From: Myxococcaceae bacterium JPH2
GTDB lineage: Bacteria > Myxococcota > Myxococcia > Myxococcales > Myxococcaceae
DNA length: 64,000 nt
Assembly (NCBI GenBank): GCA_016458225.1
Contig: JAEMGR010000009.1
Location: 62,001 to 126,000 of the forward strand
Reading direction: 5' to 3'
Shown here piece by piece: positions 54,187 through 62,027 of the stretch. The notes under the pieces were generated by a model that saw only the letters and a program-made list of their open reading frames with translations, had not been told where the DNA came from and did not search any database. Position 1 is the first letter of the stretch. Each line of letters starts with the position of its first letter. The translations under genes and the position numbers were made by a program.

Positions 54187-55517
54187 GGTTCCTTCCCCAG
54201 CGGATCGAGTCCCACGGCCGCGCGCAGCCCCAGCAGCGCGACGCCCAGTCCATACCGGCTGCTCGCCAGCGTCACCTCGGCCTCGAAGAGCCGGAGCGAG
54301 GCGTCCGCCACCGCGAGCGCGGTGGACAACCCCTGGCGATAGAGGACGCCGGTCTCCTCGGCGTTCTTGCGCGCGGCCCGAGCCGCCTGTTCGCTCTGCG
54401 CCAGCGCGGCCCGAGCCGTCTCCAGTGCCACGCGCGCCCGCTCGATGTCCACATCCACGCGGCGGGTGCGCGCCTGCTCGTCCAGCTCGGCGGCCCGCGT
54501 GTTGGCCACGCGCTCACGTCGCTCGGCGTAGCGCTCGCCACCGTCGAACAGGTTCCAGGTGAGATCCACCGAGAGGAAGCCGTCCCCGACGCGGCCCGTG
54601 AGCCCCGCTTCGTTGGTCAGCTTGTACTGCGCGGTGGCCCCCAGCGTGGGCAGCAGGCGCGCCAGCGGCTCGCGGGCATTGGCCTCCAGCGAGCGCACGC
54701 GCAGCCGCGCGGCCAGGATGTCCAGCCGCTTGTCCGCCGCGCCCTGCGTCAGAACATCCAGCGCGGGCGACGGGCGAGCGGCGTCCGACAACAGCACCTC
54801 GGGCGGCGCGAGCGCGTCACCCACGCGCTCCACCAGCAGATAGCCCAGCTCCAGGTTGCTCGTCTGCGCGGTGCCCAGCGCCGAGGCCCGGCCCGACTCC
54901 GCCGTGGCCACTTCCAGCTCGGCGCGCGTCACGTCGTTGGAGCTGGAGAGCCCCGCCTTGGCGCGAGCCTGGGCGTCCTCCAGCCCCTGGCGCGCGAAGG
55001 CGAGCCGCTGCTCCGCGGCGCTCGCCACCTGCTGATTCTCCAGGCTGATGAGGAACGCGTTGGCGGCCTCGAACTGCACCTGCCGGCGAGCCTCGCGGGC
55101 GTCCAGCCGAGCGGCCTGCCCCTCCAGCTTCGCCGCGGTGTAGAGGGGAAAGCCGCGCGCGTCGAACAGGGTGACGCGCCCGGTGAAGTTGGCGCCGAGC
55201 GCGTCGTACTTCTGGAGCACCACCGTCTGCCCGCCCACCTCCCGCGTCGACTGGTGCAGGCGGCGCGTGTACGTGCCGGTCGCCGTCAGTTCGGGGAAGA
55301 AGAAGGCGCGGGCGCGGGCCACGCGGGCATCCGCAGCCTGCGCGCGCTGGTCCGCGGACAGGACGCTCTCGTTGCGCTCCGCGGCCAGGGCCACCGCTCG
55401 CTCGAGCGTCAGCGGCGCCTCGGCGGCCGGGGCTTGGGCGCGGGCTCCGGCTGGAATCAGGGTGAGCCAGGCACACAAGGGCGCGGCGAGGAGGGGGCGG
55501 CGGACGTCGGTGAGCAT
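54183..55517 (-). CDS. TolC-family outer-membrane efflux protein
   Basis: This 444-residue outer-membrane channel is the exit duct for the RND pump. It has a signal peptide (LLAAPLCAWLTLIPAGARA) and the repeated structure of outer-membrane efflux proteins: LTLERAVALAAERNESVLSADQ then DQRAQAADARVARARAFFFPELTATGTY, and a second half around LNLFDGGERYAERRERV and ARVALETARAALAQSEQAARAAR. The ATG at 55517 is chosen as the start of the signal peptide; the upstream extension of the frame has no similarity. No ribosome-binding site is clear. It starts the operon and is divergent from the MopE-like gene. Confidence 0.9.
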   Translation of the reverse strand: MLTDVRRPLLAAPLCAWLTLIPAGARAQAPAAEAPLTLERAVALAAERNESVLSADQRAQAADARVARARAFFFPELTATGTYTRRLHQSTREVGGQTVVLQKYDALGANFTGRVTLFDARGFPLYTAAKLEGQAARLDAREARRQVQFEAANAFLISLENQQVASAAEQRLAFARQGLEDAQARAKAGLSSSNDVTRAELEVATAESGRASALGTAQTSNLELGYLLVERVGDALAPPEVLLSDAARPSPALDVLTQGAADKRLDILAARLRVRSLEANAREPLARLLPTLGATAQYKLTNEAGLTGRVGDGFLSVDLTWNLFDGGERYAERRERVANTRAAELDEQARTRRVDVDIERARVALETARAALAQSEQAARAARKNAEETGVLYRQGLSTALAVADASLRLFEAEVTLASSRYGLGVALLGLRAAVGLDPLGKEP

Positions 55518-55714
55518 GGGCAAGGGCGGTGTACGAGCCGGCGGTGGCGGGTCGGCGGGCCATATCACGGGCATGGCCCACGGGATTCCCAGACCGCGTT
55601 CCACCCTGGACGATGGCCGGCGGCACGGTCTAAGGGTGCGACGTGATTCTCCTCGGTAGTCGACCTCACCGCGCTTCTCCCGGGGCACGCGGCGTGCCCC
55701 AGAATGCCTCCGCG

Positions 55715-57628
55715 ATGCGTTTATTCCTGCTGGGCTTGCTGTGTGTGTCGATGACGGCGTGCAAGCGCGAGCCCAAGGACGATCCCCGCACGGGCGCCCT
55801 GCGCGTGCTCGTCTTCTACGCGACGTTCCGGCCCGCCTGCCTGACGCTGACCGCGCGTGACGTGGCCGACACGAGCCGTGAGGCTCAGACGCCCATCTCG
55901 GTGGACGCCGCGCGCCAGAGTGACACACGGACCGTGGCGGTGTTTCGCCAGCCGGGCTGGAGCCAGGACCTGCGGCTGACGGTGCAGGCCCACGAGCGCT
56001 CCTGCGTGGGGCCCGTGGTGGCCGAGCAGACGGTGACGGCGACGGTGCCGCGCGAGGGCCGCCTGGACGTGGAGATGGACCTGCGCGCCGAGGACCTCGA
56101 CGACGACGGCTTCATCTCCGAGGCGCAGGGCGGCACGGATTGCGACGACACCCGCGCGGACGTGAACCCGCAGGCCCCCGAGGTTTGCGACGGCGTGGAC
56201 AACAACTGCGCCCTGGGAGAGTCCGAGGCCGCGGGCAGTCAGCTCTGGTACGTGGATCGGGACGGAGACGGCTATGGCACCACGCCCTTCCCCGCCTGTG
56301 GCCGGCCCGCGAACACGGCGCCACGGGGCGGCGACTGCGACGACTCGAGCGCGAGCATCCACCCCGGCCAGGAGGAGACCCGCTGCGACGGCGTGGATGA
56401 GAACTGCGACGGCGCCAAGGACGAGCCCTTCCGAGTGGGACAGGCCTGCGTCACGGACCAGCAGTGCCCGGGAAGCTATGCGTGCGCGTCCAGCGGCGCG
56501 GGCGCGGCGTGCCTGGGCTCGCAGAGTCCGCAGGCGTGGTTCGTGGACGAAGACGGTGATGGCCGCGCGGGGACGAGCACCGCGCCGAGCTGCGTGTCGC
56601 CCGCCCCTGGCGCCACCCACGTGGCCGAGGACTGCGACGAGAGCTCGCGCTTCGTGGCGCAGGGCCTCTCCGAGGTCTGCGATCGGTTGGACAACGACTG
56701 TGACGGGCAGGTGGACACCGCGAGCTGCACGCTGACGTGGGCGCCCCTGACCAACGCTCCCTCCACGAGCACGCGCTGGAACGCCGTGGCGGCCTACGCC
56801 CCGGGCAAGGCATGGTTCGCGGGCGAGGACCAGCAGCTCCTGCACGTGGACGGCGCGGCGCGCACCGGCCTCACCTGCGCGGGCAACTGGAGGTCCGCGT
56901 GGGCGACCGCTTCGGGCCGGGTCTTCCTGGGCGCCGAGGACGGCCGCATCGCCACGCGCACGCCCACCGAGGACTGCGCGGTGGTGGCACTCCCCGGCAT
57001 GAGCGCGGGCATCAACGGCCTCGTGGGCTTTGAGACCGCGAACGGCACCACGCTCTACGCCGTGTCGAGCAGTGGCCGAGTCCTGCGCTGGGACTACCCC
57101 TCGGCCGCCGCGCCCGTGGAGGTGGCGAACCTGGGCGTCAACCTGCGCGCCATCCATGGCGCATCGGGTCCGCAGACGCTGCTGGCGGTGGGCGCATTGG
57201 ATCAGGGCGTGGACTCGCCGCAGCCCCGAGCGTTCCGCCTCGACGTGGCCACGGGCCACTGGACCTCCGAGAGCCTGGGCAACACGGGCCCGGGCTTCCT
57301 GCGCGGCGTGCACGTGGTGGACGCGCGCACGGCCTACGCGGTGGGCGACCAAGGATTGGTGCTGGAGCGCGCGGACGGAGTCTGGCGCATGCTCCCGCGC
57401 CTCGCGGACGCTGCGGGAACGCCTCGGGACGCGACGGGCGTGGTCGCCTATGGCCGACATGCCATCTATGCCGTCTCCAGCGACGGCCAGGTGCGGTTCT
57501 CCGACGGCGGAGCCACGTGGGTGACGGCCTACGATGGCGCATCGGGGCTGACCGCCGTCGACGGGCCCTCGCCGACGGAGCTCTGGGCCAGCGGACAGCA
57601 GGGGACGATCGCCCGCTTCCACCCGTAG
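55715..57628 (+). CDS. MopE-like lipoprotein with metal-binding motifs
   Basis: This 637-residue protein has a lipoprotein signal (LLGLLCVSMTAC). A beta domain (residues 20-130) is followed by three putative metal-binding motifs (PF11617, known from the copper-binding MopE): GTDCDDTRADVNPQAPEVCD, GGDCDDSSASIHPGQEE and AEDCDESSRFVAQGLSEVCD, each with Cys and acidic residues and a following NNC/ENC/NDC. The C-terminal 300 residues are beta-rich with repeats such as KAWFAGEDQQLLHV and VLERADGVWRML, like a propeller. It is probably exposed on the cell surface. A role in copper or calcium binding is inferred from the family. Confidence 0.85.
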   Translation: MRLFLLGLLCVSMTACKREPKDDPRTGALRVLVFYATFRPACLTLTARDVADTSREAQTPISVDAARQSDTRTVAVFRQPGWSQDLRLTVQAHERSCVGPVVAEQTVTATVPREGRLDVEMDLRAEDLDDDGFISEAQGGTDCDDTRADVNPQAPEVCDGVDNNCALGESEAAGSQLWYVDRDGDGYGTTPFPACGRPANTAPRGGDCDDSSASIHPGQEETRCDGVDENCDGAKDEPFRVGQACVTDQQCPGSYACASSGAGAACLGSQSPQAWFVDEDGDGRAGTSTAPSCVSPAPGATHVAEDCDESSRFVAQGLSEVCDRLDNDCDGQVDTASCTLTWAPLTNAPSTSTRWNAVAAYAPGKAWFAGEDQQLLHVDGAARTGLTCAGNWRSAWATASGRVFLGAEDGRIATRTPTEDCAVVALPGMSAGINGLVGFETANGTTLYAVSSSGRVLRWDYPSAAAPVEVANLGVNLRAIHGASGPQTLLAVGALDQGVDSPQPRAFRLDVATGHWTSESLGNTGPGFLRGVHVVDARTAYAVGDQGLVLERADGVWRMLPRLADAAGTPRDATGVVAYGRHAIYAVSSDGQVRFSDGGATWVTAYDGASGLTAVDGPSPTELWASGQQGTIARFHP

Positions 57629-57814
57629 GGTCCGCGCCGCCCGCTCCCCCAGTGCGAGCGCGCGCGCTGGCTCGGACACCTCGAGGTGCGGGCCGGAGGC
57701 GCAGCATCCATCGCGGCCACGCCCACGCGGGGCTCCGAGCACCGCCTCGCGGCCCGCTCCGTCGTGGCCCGGGGCTTCTCGCGCTGTGCACGTGACGACC
57801 CGCGGCATCTCATT

Positions 57815-57830
57815 TACGAACTTCTTCGTA
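57815..57830. promoter_or_regulatory. TetR-type operator 1
   Basis: TACGAACTTCTTCGTA is a 6-4-6 inverted repeat overlapping the left end of the -35 box. Its centre is 22 bp from that of operator 2, two helical turns apart, so both sites face the same side of the DNA. Confidence 0.75.
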
Positions 57831-57856
57831 GACATCTACGAAGCGCTTCGTATAAA
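57829..57856 (+). promoter_or_regulatory. sigma-70-type promoter under the operators
   Basis: TAGACA (57829-57834; 5 of 6 match to TTGACA), a 16-bp spacer and TATAAA (57851-57856; 5 of 6 match to TATAAT) make a plausible housekeeping promoter. The two operators overlap both boxes. The expected transcript starts near 57863, about 20 nt before the ATG at 57883. Confidence 0.6.
57837..57852. promoter_or_regulatory. TetR-type operator 2
   Basis: TACGAAGCGCTTCGTA is a fully perfect 16-bp palindrome within the promoter spacer and touching the -10 box. The half-site is the same as in operator 1. Confidence 0.75.
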
Positions 57857-58401
57857 TGCCGGACGTCACGCGAGGAGGCCCCATGCACACCCTCGTTTCC
57901 CTGCTGCTCCTAGTCCACGCCGCAGCGCCGTTGGAGGCGAGCGGCCCCCCGTCATCCCCGACACATCCCCTGGGAGTGTGGACCGCCGTGGTGGCGGGAA
58001 ACCTCGGCTCTGGCGCCCCTGGGGTGACGCTCCACCTCAACCATGACGGCCTCCCCCAGCTCACCTATTCCGTTGGGGCCAATGGGTTGTCCGACAGTTC
58101 ACCGGACACGCTCATCGTTGCCACCGTCGTCACTCGCCACCCCTCGCTCGGCTCGGTGCTGGCGATGGCCCGCGACGAGCTGACCTCCGGGCTCCACGCG
58201 AAGCTCCGGCGCCCGCTCGCACGGCTGAACCGCGCCTGGGCGGCCTTCTCCCGAGCCCCATCCGGGCGTGACTCCAAGGCGGAAATCCCGCTCGTATCCC
58301 TGGATTCACCGGGGTCGCTGAACATCCCGGGTGTCCAGGCAGGGACGCCCTTGCGAACCTCATTGCCTCCTGAGGGGAAGGAAGGTGTTACAAGCCGCGG
58401 C

Positions 58402-60198
58402 GTGACTGCCCCCAATCCCCCCCCTGATGCAGGCTTTGACGCCCTGGGCCTCAAGCCGGCCCTCGTCGAGGCGTTGACCACCCTCGGCTACGAGGAGCCC
58501 ACGCCCATCCAGCGGGCCTCCCTCCCGCCCCTCCTGGCGGGCAAGGACCTGCTGGGCATCGCCGCTACCGGGACCGGCAAGACGGCCGCCTTCTCGCTGC
58601 CGATGCTCCACCACATCACCCCCGGCCAGGCCGGGCCTCACGCCACGTCCGCGCTGGTGCTCGTGCCCACGCGCGAGCTGGCCATGCAGGTCTCCGAGGC
58701 CATCCACCGCTATGGCCAGAAGCTGGGCATCAGCGCGCTGCCGCTGTACGGCGGCCAGGAGATTGGCCGCCAGCTGCGCGTGCTCAAGCGCGGCGTGGAC
58801 GTCGTCGTCGCCACGCCGGGGCGCGCGTTGGATCACCTGCGCCGCAAGACGCTGCGGCTCGACTCGGTGCACACGGTGGTGCTCGACGAGGCGGACGAGA
58901 TGCTCGACATGGGCTTCGCGGACGACCTGGAGGCCATCCTCTCCGAGACGCCCGAGGACCGGCAGACGGCGCTGTTCTCCGCCACCCTGCCCCCGCGCAT
59001 CGCGAGCATCGCCGAGCGCCACCTGAAGAACCCGGTGCGCGTGAAGATCGCCAAGGAGAAGGTGGAGCCTGGCTCGATGCCGCGCGTGCGCCAGACGGCG
59101 TACGTCGTCCCGCGCGCCTACAAGGTGGCCACCCTGGGCCGCGTGCTGGACCTGGAGGCGCCCAGCGCCGCCATCGTGTTCTGCCGCACGCGCACGGAGG
59201 TGGACGAGCTGACCCTGTCCCTCAACGGTCGCGGCTGGCGCGCGCACGCCCTGCACGGCGGCATGACGCAGGAGCAGCGCGGCCGGGTCATCAAGCAGCT
59301 CAAGTCGCAGGGCACCGACCTGCTCATCGCCACGGACGTGGCGGCGCGCGGCCTGGACATCCCTCGGCTGTCGCACGTCGTGAACTTCGACGTGCCCAAC
59401 GCGCCGGAGGCGTACGTGCACCGCATCGGGCGCACGGGCCGCGCCGGCCGAGAGGGCGTGGCCATCACCCTGCTGGAGCCCCGCGAGCACCGGCTGCTGC
59501 GCAACATCGAGAAGCTGACCGGTCAGCGCATCGACGTGGCCACGGTGCCCACCGTCGCGGACCTCCGGGTGCGGCGCATGGACCTCTTGCGCGCGTCCAT
59601 GCGCGAGGCCCTGCTCGCCGGTGAGCTGGAGTCCTTCCGAGGCGTGATCGAGGGCCTCGCCTCCGACTTCGACGTGCTGGACGTGGCCGCCGCCGCCCTC
59701 AAGCTGCTCCAAGAGGCTCGGGACGAGGGCCACGACAGCACCGAGGACGACATCCCCGCCCTGCCGCCGCCCTCCGAGCGGCGCGAGCGCACCGAGCGCA
59801 CGGATCGCCCCGCCTTCGCCCGCGCGCAGCGTCCCCAGCGCGGCGAACGGCCGGAGTACGGCGAACGGCCCGAGCGCGGCGAGCGTCCCGAGCGCGGTGA
59901 GCGCCCCGAGCGCGGAGCCCCGCCCCGGCGCCGGGGCGGCGGTCCCCAGGACTGGGAGATCACCCGGCTGCACATCAACGCGGGGCGCAACGCGGGCATG
60001 CGGCCCGCGGACCTCGTGGGTGCCATCGCCGGCGAGTCCGGCCTGGACTCCTCGCAGATCGGCGCCATCCACATCGCGGACACCTACTCGCTCGTGGAGG
60101 TCCCCGAGCGTGAGGCGCCGCGCATCATCGCCGCGCTCAAGCAGGCCACCGTGCGCGGTCGCAAGGTGGCGGTGCGCCCGGATCGCGATCGCGCCTGA
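58402..60198 (+). CDS. DEAD-box RNA helicase with DbpA-type RNA-binding tail (DeaD/CsdA-like)
   Basis: This 598-residue protein unwinds RNA duplexes in ribosome assembly or cold adaptation. All helicase motifs are present: Q motif GYEEPTPIQ, I ATGTGKT, Ia PTRELAM, Ib TPGRALDH, II DEAD in VVLDEADEMLDMGF, III SAT, IV/V IATDVAARGLDIP and VI HRIGRTGRAG. A low-complexity tract follows with five RPERGE-type hexapeptides, then a C-terminal DbpA RNA-binding domain (about 75 residues; LHINAGRNAGMRPADLVGAI) like that of CsdA. The GTG at 58402 is the likely start of the domain, but the ATG at 57883 with AGGAGG lies in the same frame and would add 173 residues. Confidence 0.88.
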   Translation: MTAPNPPPDAGFDALGLKPALVEALTTLGYEEPTPIQRASLPPLLAGKDLLGIAATGTGKTAAFSLPMLHHITPGQAGPHATSALVLVPTRELAMQVSEAIHRYGQKLGISALPLYGGQEIGRQLRVLKRGVDVVVATPGRALDHLRRKTLRLDSVHTVVLDEADEMLDMGFADDLEAILSETPEDRQTALFSATLPPRIASIAERHLKNPVRVKIAKEKVEPGSMPRVRQTAYVVPRAYKVATLGRVLDLEAPSAAIVFCRTRTEVDELTLSLNGRGWRAHALHGGMTQEQRGRVIKQLKSQGTDLLIATDVAARGLDIPRLSHVVNFDVPNAPEAYVHRIGRTGRAGREGVAITLLEPREHRLLRNIEKLTGQRIDVATVPTVADLRVRRMDLLRASMREALLAGELESFRGVIEGLASDFDVLDVAAAALKLLQEARDEGHDSTEDDIPALPPPSERRERTERTDRPAFARAQRPQRGERPEYGERPERGERPERGERPERGAPPRRRGGGPQDWEITRLHINAGRNAGMRPADLVGAIAGESGLDSSQIGAIHIADTYSLVEVPEREAPRIIAALKQATVRGRKVAVRPDRDRA

Positions 60199-60211
60199 GC
60201 GCTCCGCTCAG
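60195..60211. terminator. hairpin formed by facing stop codons
   Basis: The 7-bp arms CTGAGCG and CGCTCAG include the helicase stop TGA (60196-60198) and the complement of the ParA stop (60208-60210), which pair exactly. Confidence 0.5.
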
Positions 60212-60969
60212 CGCAGCCCCGCGCGCCTGGCCAGCTCCTGCGCCAGCGCGCGCAGATCCTGAACTCCGGGCGCCGCGGGGCTCGTGTCGAACACGACCTC
60301 GTAGCCCAGCCCCGCCTGGTTGATGGACTCCGAACGGGGGATGCGCGTGCGCAGCACGGGGACGGTCGAGTCCTTCAGCGCCTCGTCCATCGCATCGTTG
60401 GTGGCGGTGGTCCGGCGATCCCACAGGTTGATCGCCGCCACCAGCTCGCCGCCCTGCTCGCGAATCTCGCGCCACGCCGTCTCAATCTCACCCAGCCCCT
60501 GGAGCGCGAACGCTCCGGTGGGCACGGGGGCGACCACGAGGTCCGCGTAGCTCAGCACCGCCTCGGTGAACGCGCTGATGCTCGGCGGCGTGTCCACCAG
60601 CACCACGTCCGGCGTCCAGCTCAGCGTCTTGAGCGCGCGCGGAATTGCCTGAAGGCGGTGTCCCCACTGGAACAGCTCGCGCTCTTGCGTGGCCATGCGC
60701 GGCGCTCCGGGCGCGATGAACAACCCCGGCCGCTTGGGAGACGCCACCACCACGTCATCCAGCCGGCGCGCGGGCCGAGCCCCCAGCGCATCCGCCACGC
60801 ACGGCCCCTCACGTGACTCCAGCCCCAGCACGAGCGAGGCATGGGCCTGAGGATCCAGATCCAACAGCAGCACCCGGTGCCCCGCGTCCGCCAGGGCCGC
60901 GGCCACGTGCGCGCAGAGGGTGGTCTTCCCGACCCCTCCCTTGATGGTGCAGAACGCGATCGACGGCAT
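60208..60969 (-). CDS. orphan ParA/MinD-family ATPase
   Basis: This 253-residue P-loop ATPase of the ParA type has the deviant Walker A motif KGGVGKTTL (residues 10-18), LLLDLDPQAHASL (Walker A' with the DxDPQ), and VVLVDTPPSISAFTEAV (Walker B-like). Such proteins position chromosomes, plasmids or protein clusters by dimer-monomer cycling. No ParB, parS site or other partner is next to it. An AGGA lies 7 nt before the ATG. It is convergent with the helicase gene. Confidence 0.88.
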   Translation of the reverse strand: MPSIAFCTIKGGVGKTTLCAHVAAALADAGHRVLLLDLDPQAHASLVLGLESREGPCVADALGARPARRLDDVVVASPKRPGLFIAPGAPRMATQERELFQWGHRLQAIPRALKTLSWTPDVVLVDTPPSISAFTEAVLSYADLVVAPVPTGAFALQGLGEIETAWREIREQGGELVAAINLWDRRTTATNDAMDEALKDSTVPVLRTRIPRSESINQAGLGYEVVFDTSPAAPGVQDLRALAQELARRAGLR

Positions 60970-61177
60970 GCCCCGTCCTATACCTCAAGCCCCCCACCGC
61001 CCGTTGCCCCAGACTGGCGCACCCCGCGCCATCCCGAGCGCCCCAGAATGGTGCAAGGGCCGCCGCCCCCATGCCCTCTCACCAATGATTTCCAGGGGTT
61101 GACCCTGGCACTGCCCATGCTTTTGCCCCCCGCGTCAGGCACGCCGACTACGGTCGCCGGGCGCCAGGAGATTAGTC

Positions 61178-62017
61178 ATGGAAATCCGCTTCTTCGGAGT
61201 TCGGGGCAGCATCGCGGTGTCGGGCTCGCGCATCGGGGGGAACACGGCCTGCGTGGAAGTGACGAGCCAGGGGCACCGGATCATCCTCGACGCGGGGACG
61301 GGCATCCGCGGGCTGGGCGAGGTGATGCTGCGCGAGGGCGCGCCGCAGAAGGCCACGCTGTTCTTCTCGCACCTGCATTGGGATCACGTGCAGGGCTTCC
61401 CCTTCTTCACGCCGGCGTACCTGCCCACCACCGAGCTGACGCTGTACGGCCCGGGCAGCAATGGGGCGCAGGCGCTGGAGTCCACGCTCGCGCAGCAGAT
61501 GCAGCCGCCGCAGTTCCCGGTGCCGCTGTCCACCATGCGCTCGAAGATGACCTTCGGATCCGCCGAGCATGGGCGGACGGTGGAGACGGGGCCGTTCTGC
61601 GTGACGCCGTTGGATGTGCCTCACCCGAACGGGTGCATGGCCTACCGCGTGGAGGCGGATGGACACGCGTTCGTCTACGCCACGGACGTGGAGCTGTCGC
61701 CTGGGCAGCTGGTGCCGGACATCGCGCGCGGCTTCGAGGGCGTGGACGCGCTGTGCCTGGATGCCCAGTACACGCAGGAGGAGTACGACGGGCGCAAGGG
61801 CATGCCGAAGAAGGGCTGGGGCCACTCGACGAACCTGGACGCCGCGCGGGTGGCCGCCACCGTGGGCGCCGGCCGGCTCTTGCTCTTCCATCATGATCCG
61901 TCCCACCCGGACGAGGTCGTGGAGGACATGGCCCAGCAGGCGCGCGCGTACTTCGCGCCCACCGAGCCGGCGCGCGAGGGCCAGCGACTGCTCCTGGGCC
62001 GCGCCGCGGGCGCGTGA
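61178..62017 (+). CDS. MBL-fold metallo-hydrolase
   Basis: This 279-residue protein has the metallo-beta-lactamase fold with the metal-binding motif HLHWDH (SHLHWDHVQGFPFF), the early GNTACVEVTSQGHRIILDAGTG and later metal ligands in DVPHPNGCMAYR, YATDVEL and LLFHHDPSHPDE. It resembles the phosphodiesterase/PhnP-like group that cleaves cyclic nucleotides or phosphoesters. A GGAG lies 8 nt before the ATG. Ten nucleotides separate its stop from the sigma-54 activator start, so the two are an operon. Confidence 0.9.
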   Translation: MEIRFFGVRGSIAVSGSRIGGNTACVEVTSQGHRIILDAGTGIRGLGEVMLREGAPQKATLFFSHLHWDHVQGFPFFTPAYLPTTELTLYGPGSNGAQALESTLAQQMQPPQFPVPLSTMRSKMTFGSAEHGRTVETGPFCVTPLDVPHPNGCMAYRVEADGHAFVYATDVELSPGQLVPDIARGFEGVDALCLDAQYTQEEYDGRKGMPKKGWGHSTNLDAARVAATVGAGRLLLFHHDPSHPDEVVEDMAQQARAYFAPTEPAREGQRLLLGRAAGA

Positions 62018-62027
62018 GGCGGGAACC

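Larger units (their letters stand above)
57629..58401. other. 773-bp gap with operators, promoter and in-frame leader
   Basis: Between the MopE-like stop and the DEAD-box helicase lie two perfect palindromes with a promoter (57815-57856), a ribosome-binding site (AGGAGG, 4 nt before an ATG at 57883) and a frame that runs open from that ATG into the helicase. The first 120 codons have a signal-peptide-like start (HTLVSLLLLVHAAAP) and fair codon usage, but no known domain. The segment may be a truncated gene joined to the helicase frame by chance. 57629-57814 shows nothing further. Confidence 0.6.

Noticed and set aside
57786-58046. An 86-codon ORF over the operators
   Set aside because: It starts upstream of the promoter and codes for the palindromes themselves; no ribosome-binding site.
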